DNA from: Nitrososphaerota archaeon
Lineage (GTDB): Archaea > Thermoproteota > Nitrososphaeria > Nitrososphaerales > Nitrososphaeraceae
Assembly: GCA_005877345.1 (NCBI GenBank)
Contig: VBPR01000051.1
Coordinates: forward strand, 1-16,090
Reading direction: 5' to 3'
DNA: 16,090 nucleotides
Shown here piece by piece: positions 7,272-14,648 of this stretch (positions within the stretch are counted from its first letter, which is position 1; every line of letters starts with the position of its first letter). The notes beneath the pieces are model-generated. The model saw nothing but the letters and a program-made list of their open reading frames with translations, ran no database searches and was not told the DNA's origin. Position numbers and translations under genes: made by a program.

Positions 7272-7931
7272 TTGAAAAATATCGGTAATTTCAAAATCAT
7301 GCTAGATGTATTAATCGTAGTGGCAATTTTGACATACCCCGAATCCTTTTCTGAATTCAATAACTTGACTCAAGAAAATGGCCAGAATATCTTACAGATA
7401 TGCTGTACTTGGGGTGAGAGACTAAATAATGGTGTATTGACATTTCATACCGACAATAATAACCACCAGAAAGATACCTTGGTAAAAGATTCTTTTGAGG
7501 AGTGGAATTCTAAGCTGGAGAATGTGAAATTCATGGAAGTTAAGGATGCATCCAATGCAGATGTTCTAATCATTTTTGAACATAAAGGCGAAGAAACGGT
7601 CGGTCAAACCACTAGCGTTCTGGATGAAAAAGGCTTCATAAAAAGGGTCAAAATACATATTTCTGTAAATTTTAATGAAAAAAAGATCAATGAAGATACA
7701 TTGAGTCTTGTATTGAAACATGAAATAGGCCACGCCCTTGGACTAGCACACTCAAACTTTCATGATCTAATGAATCCAATTGTCAATTTTCAAAATAAAG
7801 CTATTACCAAATGTGAGATTGATGCAGTTAAACTAGCAAATAACTGGAAATTGATAGAAAATCTACAGGAGCCAAAATTGCCAAAACTACCAATAGAAAA
7901 AACTGTCGACTGTAATTCAGTAGAAATGTAG
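7272..7931 (+). CDS. Secreted matrixin-like (M10) zinc metalloprotease
   Basis: This is a 219-residue zinc-dependent endopeptidase of the metzincin clan. Residues about 9-22 form a hydrophobic stretch after two Lys, acting as a signal peptide or anchor, so the enzyme should work outside the cell. The mature part resembles matrixins: it has the TFHTD strand and DSFEEWNSKLENVKF near 73-87, then the zinc site HEIGHALGLAH (ligands H150, H154, H160; catalytic E151) and the Met-turn HDLMNP (M167). No long prodomain is present. The start is TTG; the downstream ATG at 7299 would remove the positive charges before the hydrophobic stretch. The substrate is unknown. The C-terminal tail (about 195-219) is Pro/Lys-rich with no known domain. 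Confidence 0.88.
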   Translation: MKNIGNFKIMLDVLIVVAILTYPESFSEFNNLTQENGQNILQICCTWGERLNNGVLTFHTDNNNHQKDTLVKDSFEEWNSKLENVKFMEVKDASNADVLIIFEHKGEETVGQTTSVLDEKGFIKRVKIHISVNFNEKKINEDTLSLVLKHEIGHALGLAHSNFHDLMNPIVNFQNKAITKCEIDAVKLANNWKLIENLQEPKLPKLPIEKTVDCNSVEM

Positions 7932-8098
7932 CAAATCAAAGGCAAAAAAATCCTTTCTTAGTTTCGACATAATCTATTATTCGAAGATAATTTAGGTTTT
8001 TGATTCAGCCGGTTCAAGTCGTATATTTTGATTTAATATTCTTACACAGTCTGTATAACAAAGAATATTTGCCAGGTGCATAAATATTAGGTTAATAC

Positions 8099-8698
8099 TT
8101 GCTTAATAGGTTTAGAGAAAAATTAGTTCCCATCACAACGCTAATAGGAAATAATTTCGGTTCACTTGGTTTATCACCAACGTTTTGGAGTATGATTGCA
8201 TTTGCATTCGCGATATTATCAAGCATTTTCTTTGGTCTTTCAAATTTTTTAAGTGAACAGGGTATAGTGTTTCCCTCTCAAATATTTGCAAGTATTATGC
8301 TTCTTATTTCGGGCTTCTTTGACATTGTGGATGGAAGTGTAGCCCGAGTATCTAAGAGATCTACCTCCAGAGGTGCGTTTCTGGATTCTAATTTTGATAA
8401 AATTTCTGAAGCTCTAATTTTTATAGGAATAGCAATTGGCGGCCTATCAAGTCCTATTTTAGCAATGATTGCTCTGTCAACGTCTATTCTCGTTAGCTAT
8501 ATTAGAGCAAGAGCAGAATCATTGGGTATAGAGCTTAAAGGTGTAGGAATAGGAGAAAGAGCTGAAAGGTTGCTAATCTTATCAATATGCGGTCTTATAC
8601 CAATTTCAGGATCGATTCAGTGGGGAATTATAATTATTATTATACTCTCAAGCTTTTCCTTTATTCAAAGATTTTGGTTTGTTCTAAAGAGGATATAA
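8099..8698 (+). CDS. CDP-alcohol phosphatidyltransferase, probably archaetidylinositol-phosphate synthase
   Basis: This integral membrane enzyme of 199 residues joins a phosphorylated alcohol to CDP-activated lipid. The signature is complete: D75-IVD78-G79-SVA82-R83, G92-AFLD96 and D100, with the aspartates binding the metal. GAFLDSNFDKISE resembles archaeal inositol-phosphate-using members, so archaetidylinositol-phosphate synthase is the best guess; other headgroups cannot be excluded. About six hydrophobic helices are visible (for example 29-50, 60-76, 103-125, 158-175, 175-193). Translation begins at TTG 8099; no in-frame ATG precedes the first helix. It ends 9 nt from the convergent S26e gene. 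Confidence 0.85.
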   Translation: MLNRFREKLVPITTLIGNNFGSLGLSPTFWSMIAFAFAILSSIFFGLSNFLSEQGIVFPSQIFASIMLLISGFFDIVDGSVARVSKRSTSRGAFLDSNFDKISEALIFIGIAIGGLSSPILAMIALSTSILVSYIRARAESLGIELKGVGIGERAERLLILSICGLIPISGSIQWGIIIIIILSSFSFIQRFWFVLKRI

Positions 8699-8707
8699 CG
8701 CTATATT

Positions 8708-8995
8708 TTATCCAAGTCTTCCTGTCCTTCTACGTTCCATTTCTGATCTTACTTTTACTATTCCTCTATGTACAGCGCAAGAAACACAATAAAATTTGAC
8801 ATCCATTGAAGGTGCAATATATGCTCCTTGAGCTCTTAATTCCTTTGCCAAAGTGGGTTCTACTAATGTAATTCTACCAGTAACTTTTTTTGCCTTATCC
8901 CTAGGAACCATAGCTCCGCACTGACTACAATGAACTGTTCCTGAGCTTCCTTTCCCACCTTTCGTGCGTCCTCTGCTTGTCCTTTTCTTTGGCAT
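8708..8995 (-). CDS. rps26e: Small-subunit ribosomal protein eS26 (S26e)
   Basis: S26e sits near the mRNA exit channel of the 30S/40S subunit and occurs in eukaryotes and some archaea (Crenarchaeota, Thaumarchaeota, Korarchaeota). From this start the protein is 95 residues: a basic N-terminus MPKKRTSRGRTKGG, zinc ligands C23/C26 (HCSQCG) and C70/C73 (YCVSCAVH), and a basic tail VRSEMERRRTGR. The frame is open further upstream (to 9058), but those residues are not family-like. A TATA-like TTTAAAAG lies about 26 nt before the tandem ATGs at 8998 and 8995, so a leaderless start at one of these is very likely. Confidence 0.94.
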   Translation of the reverse strand: MPKKRTSRGRTKGGKGSSGTVHCSQCGAMVPRDKAKKVTGRITLVEPTLAKELRAQGAYIAPSMDVKFYCVSCAVHRGIVKVRSEMERRRTGRLG

Positions 8996-9017
8996 CATAC
9001 AAATACAATATCTTAAT

Positions 9018-9025
9018 CTTTTAAA
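9018..9025 (-). promoter_or_regulatory. TATA-like box for S26e
   Basis: The minus strand reads TTTAAAAG, centred about 26 nt before the ATG pair at 8998/8995. It shares the 92-bp divergent intergenic region with the kinase promoter and decides the S26e start. Confidence 0.55.
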
Positions 9026-9049
9026 TCTTCTGATGCTACCCAAGTCAAC

Positions 9050-9057
9050 GTTTATCA
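9050..9057 (+). promoter_or_regulatory. TATA-like box for the PfkB-family kinase
   Basis: GTTTATCA is centred about 34 nt before the kinase ATG, predicting a leader of roughly 8 nt. It lies within 40 bp of the oppositely directed S26e box, so the two promoters may influence one another. Confidence 0.4.
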
Positions 9058-9087
9058 AAGCAATAGAATTAATGATGGTATTCCACG

Positions 9088-9999
9088 ATGAAGGTCGCTA
9101 TACTGTCTAATCTGGTCGTAGACAAGATTATTTCCAGAGATATGAAGTCAAGTCAAAGCTTAGGTGGACCGGCAGCTTATTGTGGTATAACTGCAAGTAA
9201 ATTTGGTTTTGACACGACGCTCTTTACTCATTTTGGAAAAGATCTTGATACCAAGTTTCTTGAATCTCTAAAAAAGCAGGGAATTTCTTTCAATGTGACT
9301 AATTCTCTAGATCTGCCAACGACGAGATTCATTTTAAGGAACTTTGAAAATGATCGCGAATTAATCCTCGAGTCAAAATGTAGTGCATTAGATATCGAAG
9401 AAATAAAATCAGCGAAATCAGATTGCTGGATAATAAGTCCAGTTTTTGATGAAGTGTCTCTTGATATATTACAATATCTTGCTTCATCAAGAGAAAAAAA
9501 TCAGTTTATTTTACTGGACCCACAGGGTTATACAAGATCTGTTGACTCCGCTGGAAGAATATCAATAAGAAGTAATATCGATATACCCATCAATAATCTA
9601 AATGGAATAAAACTAAACAGTAAAGAAATAACCTGCTTGACAAATGGTCTTCAGGGTACAGACGGGATGAAAAAAATTCATACCAAGTATAAAATAGATT
9701 ATGTATTATACACAGAGGATCAGAATATCCATCTTCTTGAAAGGGATAGACGGTATTGGTTAAAATTACCAAAGATTGATGCTCCTGACTCAACAGGATT
9801 AGGAGATATCATAGCTTCATCATTTGCGTGCACTATTGTAAAAGAAAAAGATTCCGTATGGGCATTTTGTTTTGCAGCGGGAGCTCTAACAGCGGCACTC
9901 CAAACAAAAGAAGTTGGAATTAAAAAAATACCCTCCAGAACGGCAATAGAAGAAAATGCTTCATATTATTACAATATAATGAATTATGAAATTCTTTAG
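9088..9999 (+). CDS. PfkB-family (ribokinase-like) sugar or polyol kinase
   Basis: This soluble ATP-dependent kinase of 303 residues has both family signatures. The substrate-side Gly pair is in SLGGPAAYCG (24-33), and the anion-hole/catalytic region DSTGLGDIIASSFA (234-247) has D240 as the expected base. The NSKE motif at 177-180 matches the Mg/phosphate-binding N-x-x-E. Such enzymes phosphorylate ribose, fructose, adenosine, inositol and others. The sequence alone does not fix the substrate. An inositol kinase would suit the nearby inositol-lipid synthase, but the two genes are not in one operon, so this is only a suggestion. It has its own promoter and is followed 54 nt later by the NAD kinase. 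Confidence 0.85.
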   Translation: MKVAILSNLVVDKIISRDMKSSQSLGGPAAYCGITASKFGFDTTLFTHFGKDLDTKFLESLKKQGISFNVTNSLDLPTTRFILRNFENDRELILESKCSALDIEEIKSAKSDCWIISPVFDEVSLDILQYLASSREKNQFILLDPQGYTRSVDSAGRISIRSNIDIPINNLNGIKLNSKEITCLTNGLQGTDGMKKIHTKYKIDYVLYTEDQNIHLLERDRRYWLKLPKIDAPDSTGLGDIIASSFACTIVKEKDSVWAFCFAAGALTAALQTKEVGIKKIPSRTAIEENASYYYNIMNYEIL

Positions 10000-10015
10000 C
10001 AAAATCATAAATCAC

Positions 10016-10023
10016 GTTTAAAT
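10016..10023 (+). promoter_or_regulatory. TATA-like box for the NAD kinase gene
   Basis: GTTTAAAT is centred about 34 nt before the ATG at 10054, predicting a leader of about 8 nt. The NAD kinase may therefore be transcribed separately from the PfkB kinase. Confidence 0.4.
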
Positions 10024-10053
10024 TTGAGTATCTGTTGACTTTTAATAATTAAA

Positions 10054-11061
10054 ATGAAAGTGGCTATCTCAAGTCTAAGCTTCAGGGATGATAGTCTAAT
10101 AAGCAAAATCAAGAAAATTCTAGACGATGAAAATATCGATTCAGAGATAATAAAAAAATCCGATAAAGTGATGACTTCAAATGTGGATATTGTAATTACT
10201 GCTGGGGGAGATCGAGCGATACTTGATTATTCGCATTATGTTAAAGATTTCTCTGTCCCCGTACTTGGAATATATGAATCCGATTCAACCGGTTTCTTAG
10301 GTCAAATTGATGTCAGTGATTTAAAAAAATCTATAGGTAGAATAAAAAAAGGCGATTACGAAATAGATAATGTATGCAGACTTTCAGTTATTGTAGATGG
10401 TAAAGAAGTTGAACCGGTACTAAATGATATTTCTCTCTTTCCAAGAAAAAGTGCAACCCTAATGGAATACATATTGAAAATTAATGGCAATGATATCTGG
10501 CATGATAACAGTGATGGAGTTATCATTTCGACTCCAATTGGATCGACTGCCTATTGTATGTCCGCAGGAGGCCCAATGGTTTTGCAAAGGTCGCAGGTAT
10601 TTGTCATTGTTCCAGTTAATTCTATGGACAATACTCGCAGACCTCTTATAGTCCCCAATACCGATAGATTGGAAATTGAAGATATACTCAGCAGGTATCT
10701 GTGTGAAGTAATCCTGGATGGAGGAAAAAGGGTAGCTGTCAGAAAAAACATTGTATGTGAAAAACATGAATTCCCAGCAAAATTTGTGAGATTGATTAAG
10801 GATTCTCCCATGGATATTATTGCTAAAAAGGTAAAGCTGGCAGAAGACTTACTCGACATGCCGCCAAGTGCCAAATTGATTCTAAAAACACTTGAATACG
10901 AAGGTGAATTGAGTCAAAAGGATCTAAGCAAGAGAACGATGCTTCCAGAGAGAACTATAAGATTATCATTGAGCCATCTTATCCAACGCGGATATGTTAG
11001 GAAAAAGACCTCCTTGCGTGATGCCAGACAAAAAACGTATGAGTTAAACCTAAAGCTCTGA
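10054..11061 (+). CDS. nadK: NAD kinase with fused C-terminal winged-helix domain
   Basis: NAD kinase phosphorylates NAD to NADP, the only route to NADP. Residues 1 to about 262 are the kinase: IVITAGGDRAILDY (47-59) at the glycine-rich site, GIYESDSTGFLG (72-83), the NE-type motif as LNDIS (123-127) and the highly conserved DGVIISTPIGSTAY with SAGGP (154-174). The usual GGDG reads GGDR here (R54, codon CGA), a notable change in the phosphate-binding loop, although the Asp is kept. Residues about 270-335 add a winged helix-turn-helix (SAKLILKTLEYEGELSQKDLSKR, a recognition helix after TMLPERTIRLSLSHLI, and a wing RGYVRKKTSLRDARQKTYEL). This is not part of ordinary NAD kinases and suggests DNA binding or regulation. 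The gene ends 1 nt from the convergent CTP synthase. Confidence 0.9.
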   Translation: MKVAISSLSFRDDSLISKIKKILDDENIDSEIIKKSDKVMTSNVDIVITAGGDRAILDYSHYVKDFSVPVLGIYESDSTGFLGQIDVSDLKKSIGRIKKGDYEIDNVCRLSVIVDGKEVEPVLNDISLFPRKSATLMEYILKINGNDIWHDNSDGVIISTPIGSTAYCMSAGGPMVLQRSQVFVIVPVNSMDNTRRPLIVPNTDRLEIEDILSRYLCEVILDGGKRVAVRKNIVCEKHEFPAKFVRLIKDSPMDIIAKKVKLAEDLLDMPPSAKLILKTLEYEGELSQKDLSKRTMLPERTIRLSLSHLIQRGYVRKKTSLRDARQKTYELNLKL

Positions 11062-11062
11062 C

Positions 11063-12685
11063 TTAGGTGCAAGATGTTATAAACGCCTTAAAAGCTTCTT
11101 CTGGTCTACCTGGTATACTGCTAAATTCAGAATGATACTGGACGGCAAAAAAGAACTTGTTTGAAGGAATTTCAAGAATTTCAATTCTTCTACCCATATC
11201 GGAATGACCTGATAATACCATTCCTTTTTCTTCCATAATTTGTCGGTAATCCTGATTAAATTCATATCTATGTCTATGTCTTCGTTGGATTTTATTATTC
11301 TGGTATATTTTGTCGGCCAATGTCCTGGGTACTATTGTTATATCATGTTTTCCCAATCTCATTGAACCACCAAGGTTAAGAGCATGTTCCTGTTCTGGCA
11401 TGAATTTTACCAATGAGTTATCGTCATCGGGGTTAAATTCCTGGGAACTAGCATCAGTTATGGCGCATTGATTTCTTGCAAATTCAATTAAAGATAATTG
11501 AAATCCGAAACAAATTCCTAAGAATGGTATATTCCTCTCCCTGACAAAGTTGATTGAATTTATAATTCCTTCACTTCCCCTAATTCCAAATCCGCCTGGT
11601 ACAAGTATTCCATCAAACTTGTTCAAAACTTTCACCTCATCCTTACTACCATTTTCAAATTTTTCAGAATCAATCCATTCAACATTTAATTTTCTCCCCA
11701 ATTTCGCAGATGAATGAAGTAATGCTTGGTAAACGCTGATATAACTATCCGGTAAATTTACATATTTACCAACAATTCCTATGTTGACATTTCCTGAAAA
11801 ATTAAAGAAAGAATCTGTTATTTTTTCCCACTCAGTCCATCTTATTTTACGGTTTTTCAGTTCAAGCTTACCCGAGATAACATCAATTATTCCCTGATCT
11901 TTTAATATTTCTGGGACATCATAAATCGAAGAACAATCATGACATGATATAACACATTGCTCTTTGATGCTGGCAAACATTGAAATTTTGTGTCTTGCTT
12001 CTTTACGCAATGGTTTTTGGCATCTGACCGCTAGGATGTAGGGATGAATTCCAATCCTTCGGAGTTCCTGAACACTATGTTGTGTGGGTTTGGTTTTTTG
12101 TTCCCCAACCACATCCAAAATTGGAGCTAAGGTCACATGTATAAATAGTGTTTCTGAATCACCTTCTTCTAACTCCATTTGTCTGAATGATTCTAAAAAT
12201 GGCAGACTCTCTATGTCACCAACTGTACCACCACATTCAACAACTAAAACATCATATTCTTTAGCAATGTTCTTCAAACTCTTCTTTATTACGTCAGTCA
12301 CGTGAGGAATTATCTGAACACATTGGCCCAAATACTTGCCTTCTCTTTCGGCCTTTATTACATCAGAATAGATCCTTCCAGTAGTAATATTATGCCATTT
12401 TGTCATAGGACTGTTAAGAAATCTCTCATAATTTCCCATATCCATATCACACTCCCCGCCATCGTCTGTAACAAAGACCTCTCCATGTGCCGTAGGGTTC
12501 ATCGTTCCTGCATCGTAGTTTACATAGGGATCAATTTTCGTACAGGTTACCTTTAAGCCAGTTAGCTGCAATAGCTTTGCTACCGAAGAAGCAACTATTC
12601 CTTTTCCAAGACCTGACATTACTCCTCCAGTAATAAAAATGAATTTTGGAAATTTGTTACTGGGTTTAATATATTTATACCGCAC
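11063..12685 (-). CDS. pyrG: CTP synthase (glutamine-hydrolysing)
   Basis: CTP synthase aminates UTP with ATP, using ammonia from glutamine. The 540-residue protein is full length. The synthase domain starts with FIFITGGVMSGLGKG (15-29), followed by CTKIDPYVNYDAGTMNP (48-64), HGEVFVTDDGGECDMDMGNYERF (67-89), ECGGTVGDIES (150-160) and GEQKTKPTQHSVQELR (194-209). The glutaminase domain has LVPGGFGIRG (361-370), the nucleophile C392 in LGICFGFQ and the triad residues H518/E520 in VQYHSEF. The start is GTG (12685). A TATA-like TTAAAAAG centred 25 nt upstream makes a leaderless GTG start likely. About 13 residues precede the usual family N-terminus and contain an AT-rich stretch that itself looks TATA-like. 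It is convergent with the NAD kinase gene. Confidence 0.96.
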   Translation of the reverse strand: MRYKYIKPSNKFPKFIFITGGVMSGLGKGIVASSVAKLLQLTGLKVTCTKIDPYVNYDAGTMNPTAHGEVFVTDDGGECDMDMGNYERFLNSPMTKWHNITTGRIYSDVIKAEREGKYLGQCVQIIPHVTDVIKKSLKNIAKEYDVLVVECGGTVGDIESLPFLESFRQMELEEGDSETLFIHVTLAPILDVVGEQKTKPTQHSVQELRRIGIHPYILAVRCQKPLRKEARHKISMFASIKEQCVISCHDCSSIYDVPEILKDQGIIDVISGKLELKNRKIRWTEWEKITDSFFNFSGNVNIGIVGKYVNLPDSYISVYQALLHSSAKLGRKLNVEWIDSEKFENGSKDEVKVLNKFDGILVPGGFGIRGSEGIINSINFVRERNIPFLGICFGFQLSLIEFARNQCAITDASSQEFNPDDDNSLVKFMPEQEHALNLGGSMRLGKHDITIVPRTLADKIYQNNKIQRRHRHRYEFNQDYRQIMEEKGMVLSGHSDMGRRIEILEIPSNKFFFAVQYHSEFSSIPGRPEEAFKAFITSCT

Positions 12686-12705
12686 ATTAGACTTTATATT
12701 CTCAC

Positions 12706-12713
12706 CTTTTTAA
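12706..12713 (-). promoter_or_regulatory. TATA-like box for pyrG
   Basis: The minus strand reads TTAAAAAG, centred about 25 nt before the GTG at 12685, the spacing expected for leaderless transcription. Another TATA-like site (AATATAAAG, around 12692-12700) would start the RNA inside the coding region and is less likely. Confidence 0.45.
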
Positions 12714-12837
12714 TCGTTTTCAGACTATTTCATAATTTGACAAGGTTAATGGAAATTAACGAATAAAATTTCGACAACATAATCAACAACATAATACTTA
12801 ATATGATATTCTTACTTCTTACATGACTAAAACTATC

Positions 12838-13128
12838 TCAAGGTTGTCCAATATAACCTACATTAGCAAAAAAACTAAGGATTGCATTCACATATTCATT
12901 ATCTCTGTTAAGATGGTACATTGTATTTGCCATTCGTTTTTCCTTGATCCAATCAATACTGAGTAGGTCTTTTAAATTTCGTTTGATATCTTCCCTTTTT
13001 AATCCTGTTCTTTTATGGAGGACATAAATAGTTACCATTTTATTTTCTTCAGCCAATGCTTTAATTATCTTGATTTTGCCTATCGTTCCAATTCCATTTT
13101 CTATAATGGTCTTGCTATCAAAATCCAT
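12838..13128 (-). CDS. Small winged-helix DNA-binding protein next to Orc1/Cdc6
   Basis: This 96-residue protein looks like a winged helix-turn-helix. Helix 1 is IGKIKIIKALAEENKM (16-31), then TIYVLHKRTGLKREDIKRNLKDLLSID forms the HTH pair (33-59) and WIKEKRMANTMYHLNR forms the wing (60-75). A short hydrophobic C-terminal helix (VNAILSFFANVGYI) could mediate dimerisation. The ATG directly follows the Orc1/Cdc6 stop (TAA-ATG, no spacer), so it is surely cotranscribed and probably translationally coupled. Its fold is like the ArsR/MarR-type archaeal regulators. I cannot assign a target; by position it could assist or regulate the initiator. Confidence 0.8.
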   Translation of the reverse strand: MDFDSKTIIENGIGTIGKIKIIKALAEENKMVTIYVLHKRTGLKREDIKRNLKDLLSIDWIKEKRMANTMYHLNRDNEYVNAILSFFANVGYIGQP

Positions 13129-14286
13129 TTATTTTTTATTTATTTGTTGTTCTAATAAAGGTTCTAATTCAACCAATGATGTTATGTTCATTCCAATTTC
13201 CTTTAACGATTTCATTTCGATTATTTTTCTATCAAGGAGATCGTTCATGTAGTCCTCAAATTCAAATTTTTTTATCTTATGTTCATCTGCCAGTTCAAGT
13301 GCGTAGTTCCTAATTTCCTTGAGTTCAATGTATTGCTTTTTTCTTTTATTTTGCGCTTTTACAATGGCCATCAGTGTGACTAGATGACTCTTGGGAAGTT
13401 CTTTTAAATCCTCGATTGTAATCGACGGTTTATTGTAACCATGTACTTTGCGAATTTGGTCAAGTGTGATTCGATCGCTTCCGTTTGCTTCTGCTAGATT
13501 GCCTGCATACAAGAGCAGGTCCAAAGCATACCTAACATCCCCTCCTAATTGTGAAGATGTAGTTATAAGTGATACTTCATCTATTATATCAGTACCGACA
13601 ACATTAGCATTGAATGACTCTGAAGATCTTGTAATGAGAATGTCACTTATTTGTTCTATAGAATAAGGCAGAAATACTATTGGTAGTCTACCTAAAGTAC
13701 TTAATTCTGAACTGTCAATTTTATCATGGAACTCGGTGCTTCTTGCTATGAAGATAACACCTATAACATTACAGTGCTTTGATAAATCAAATTCATTAAG
13801 GCGTGTGAAATCATAAATTATGCCACTATCTTTATTCGACCTTAACAAAAACTCAATTTCATCCAAAATAATCAAAGTGTATAATTTGTTCTCATACAAG
13901 TATGAAAGAAGATATCTTAACATCTCTTCGGCGCTAAGGCCTTGCGATGGAAGTTCTGGAGCTATTTTTTCCAGAAGGAATCTATAAACGGCGTATTTAT
14001 TCCCCCCCTGTAGTTTTAGATTTATATATGCAACTTTAAGTGTTAATCCAGATTTTTTAAATTCACTTTCCAGTGTGTTTGAAAATTTTAATATCGTAGA
14101 TGTCTTTCCAATTCCTGACCTTCCTACTATTTGTGGAGTCGAAAATAAGAATTCATCGGGTTTAATGTATGAGTCTTTAAATATCGTTAGAAGCAACGAC
14201 ATCTCTTCCTGCCTATGGTGAAGCTCATCGGGTATATATCTAGGCGATAATTTAGATCTATCAAGGAATATCTTACTATCTGACAA
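13129..14286 (-). CDS. cdc6: Orc1/Cdc6-family replication initiator ATPase
   Basis: This 385-residue AAA+ protein matches archaeal Orc1/Cdc6. It has the N-terminal LSPRYIPDELHHRQEEM (13-29), Walker A GRSGIGKTS (55-63), Walker B LIILDEIE (138-145), a sensor-1 region GVIFIARS (176-183), the segment STLGRLPIVFLPYSIEQISDIL (196-217) and sensor 2 GGDVRYALDLLLYAG (248-262). Residues about 295-385 form the winged-helix DNA-binding domain. These proteins bind origin repeats and load the MCM helicase. The start is TTG (14286), about 30 nt after an AATATATT box. There is no canonical Asn at sensor 1. Whether this is the genome's main initiator or a divergent paralogue cannot be decided from the window. 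It is followed without spacing by a winged-helix gene. Confidence 0.85.
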   Translation of the reverse strand: MSDSKIFLDRSKLSPRYIPDELHHRQEEMSLLLTIFKDSYIKPDEFLFSTPQIVGRSGIGKTSTILKFSNTLESEFKKSGLTLKVAYINLKLQGGNKYAVYRFLLEKIAPELPSQGLSAEEMLRYLLSYLYENKLYTLIILDEIEFLLRSNKDSGIIYDFTRLNEFDLSKHCNVIGVIFIARSTEFHDKIDSSELSTLGRLPIVFLPYSIEQISDILITRSSESFNANVVGTDIIDEVSLITTSSQLGGDVRYALDLLLYAGNLAEANGSDRITLDQIRKVHGYNKPSITIEDLKELPKSHLVTLMAIVKAQNKRKKQYIELKEIRNYALELADEHKIKKFEFEDYMNDLLDRKIIEMKSLKEIGMNITSLVELEPLLEQQINKK

Positions 14287-14309
14287 TTCTCAAGTAAAGT
14301 GATAGAATG

Positions 14310-14332
14310 AACATAATATATTTATTAATTAA
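14310..14332 (-). promoter_or_regulatory. AT-rich stretch and TATA box upstream of Orc1/Cdc6
   Basis: The minus strand holds AAATATATTATG, centred about 30 nt before the TTG start, preceded by the palindromic TTAATTAATTAA-like run (plus strand around 14325-14334). It serves as promoter. Being almost purely A/T it could also unwind easily, which would matter if an origin lies here. I found no clear origin-recognition box. Confidence 0.4.
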
Positions 14333-14382
14333 TTATTTATTTTGTGCCAATTCCAAAATGAATCTTCTTTTCCATTATTGAC

Positions 14383-14544
14383 TTATGATCGAGATATCTT
14401 TTCACCGATTATTGGGATACTAGATAGCGGAGCAGCCAAGTAATCCAGAACGTCTGCAATAATTGATATTGCTAGGGCTAAAACAGCAGTTCTGAAACTC
14501 CGTTTAGTCTTCTTATTTATTTCCTTTTTTGTTATTCCGCCCAT
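14383..14544 (-). CDS. Small membrane protein of 53 residues, unknown function
   Basis: A short minus-strand frame runs from ATG 14544 to TAA 14383. The protein starts with a very basic segment (MGGITKKEINKKTKRSFR), continues with one hydrophobic helix (TAVLALAISIIADVLDYLAA, residues 19-38) and ends with PLSSIPIIGEKISRS. The positive N-terminus followed by a single hydrophobic helix with a buried Asp pair suggests a membrane protein with its N-terminus inside the cell. A TATA-like box (CATAAATT, plus strand 14566-14573) is centred 25 nt before the ATG, ideal for a leaderless mRNA, which strongly supports the gene being real. It lies upstream of Orc1/Cdc6 on the same strand but with its own promoter. 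I do not recognise the family. Confidence 0.7.
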   Translation of the reverse strand: MGGITKKEINKKTKRSFRTAVLALAISIIADVLDYLAAPLSSIPIIGEKISRS

Positions 14545-14565
14545 AGTAAATGTTACGCAGCAAAG

Positions 14566-14573
14566 AATTTATG
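14566..14573 (-). promoter_or_regulatory. TATA-like box for the 53-aa membrane protein
   Basis: The minus strand reads CATAAATT, centred 25 nt before the ATG at 14544, matching the spacing seen at S26e and pyrG. Confidence 0.5.
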
Positions 14574-14648
14574 ACTTAGCGCTTCTGTCGCTCTCCCAGC
14601 AATGCCAATGCCAACCATTAAGCAACTATATCTTCATATTACAATTTC

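Noticed and set aside
8011..8020. GGTTCAAGTC resembling a tRNA T loop
   Set aside because: The flanking bases do not pair as a T stem and no acceptor or anticodon stem can be built around it.
8996..9058. Upstream 21-residue extension of S26e
   Set aside because: It does not resemble the family N-terminus and includes the TATA-like box that would drive the gene.
12084..12556. Plus-strand open frames inside the CTP synthase gene
   Set aside because: They are antisense to conserved CTP synthase motifs, and their translations look like random Cys/Ser/Ile-rich text.
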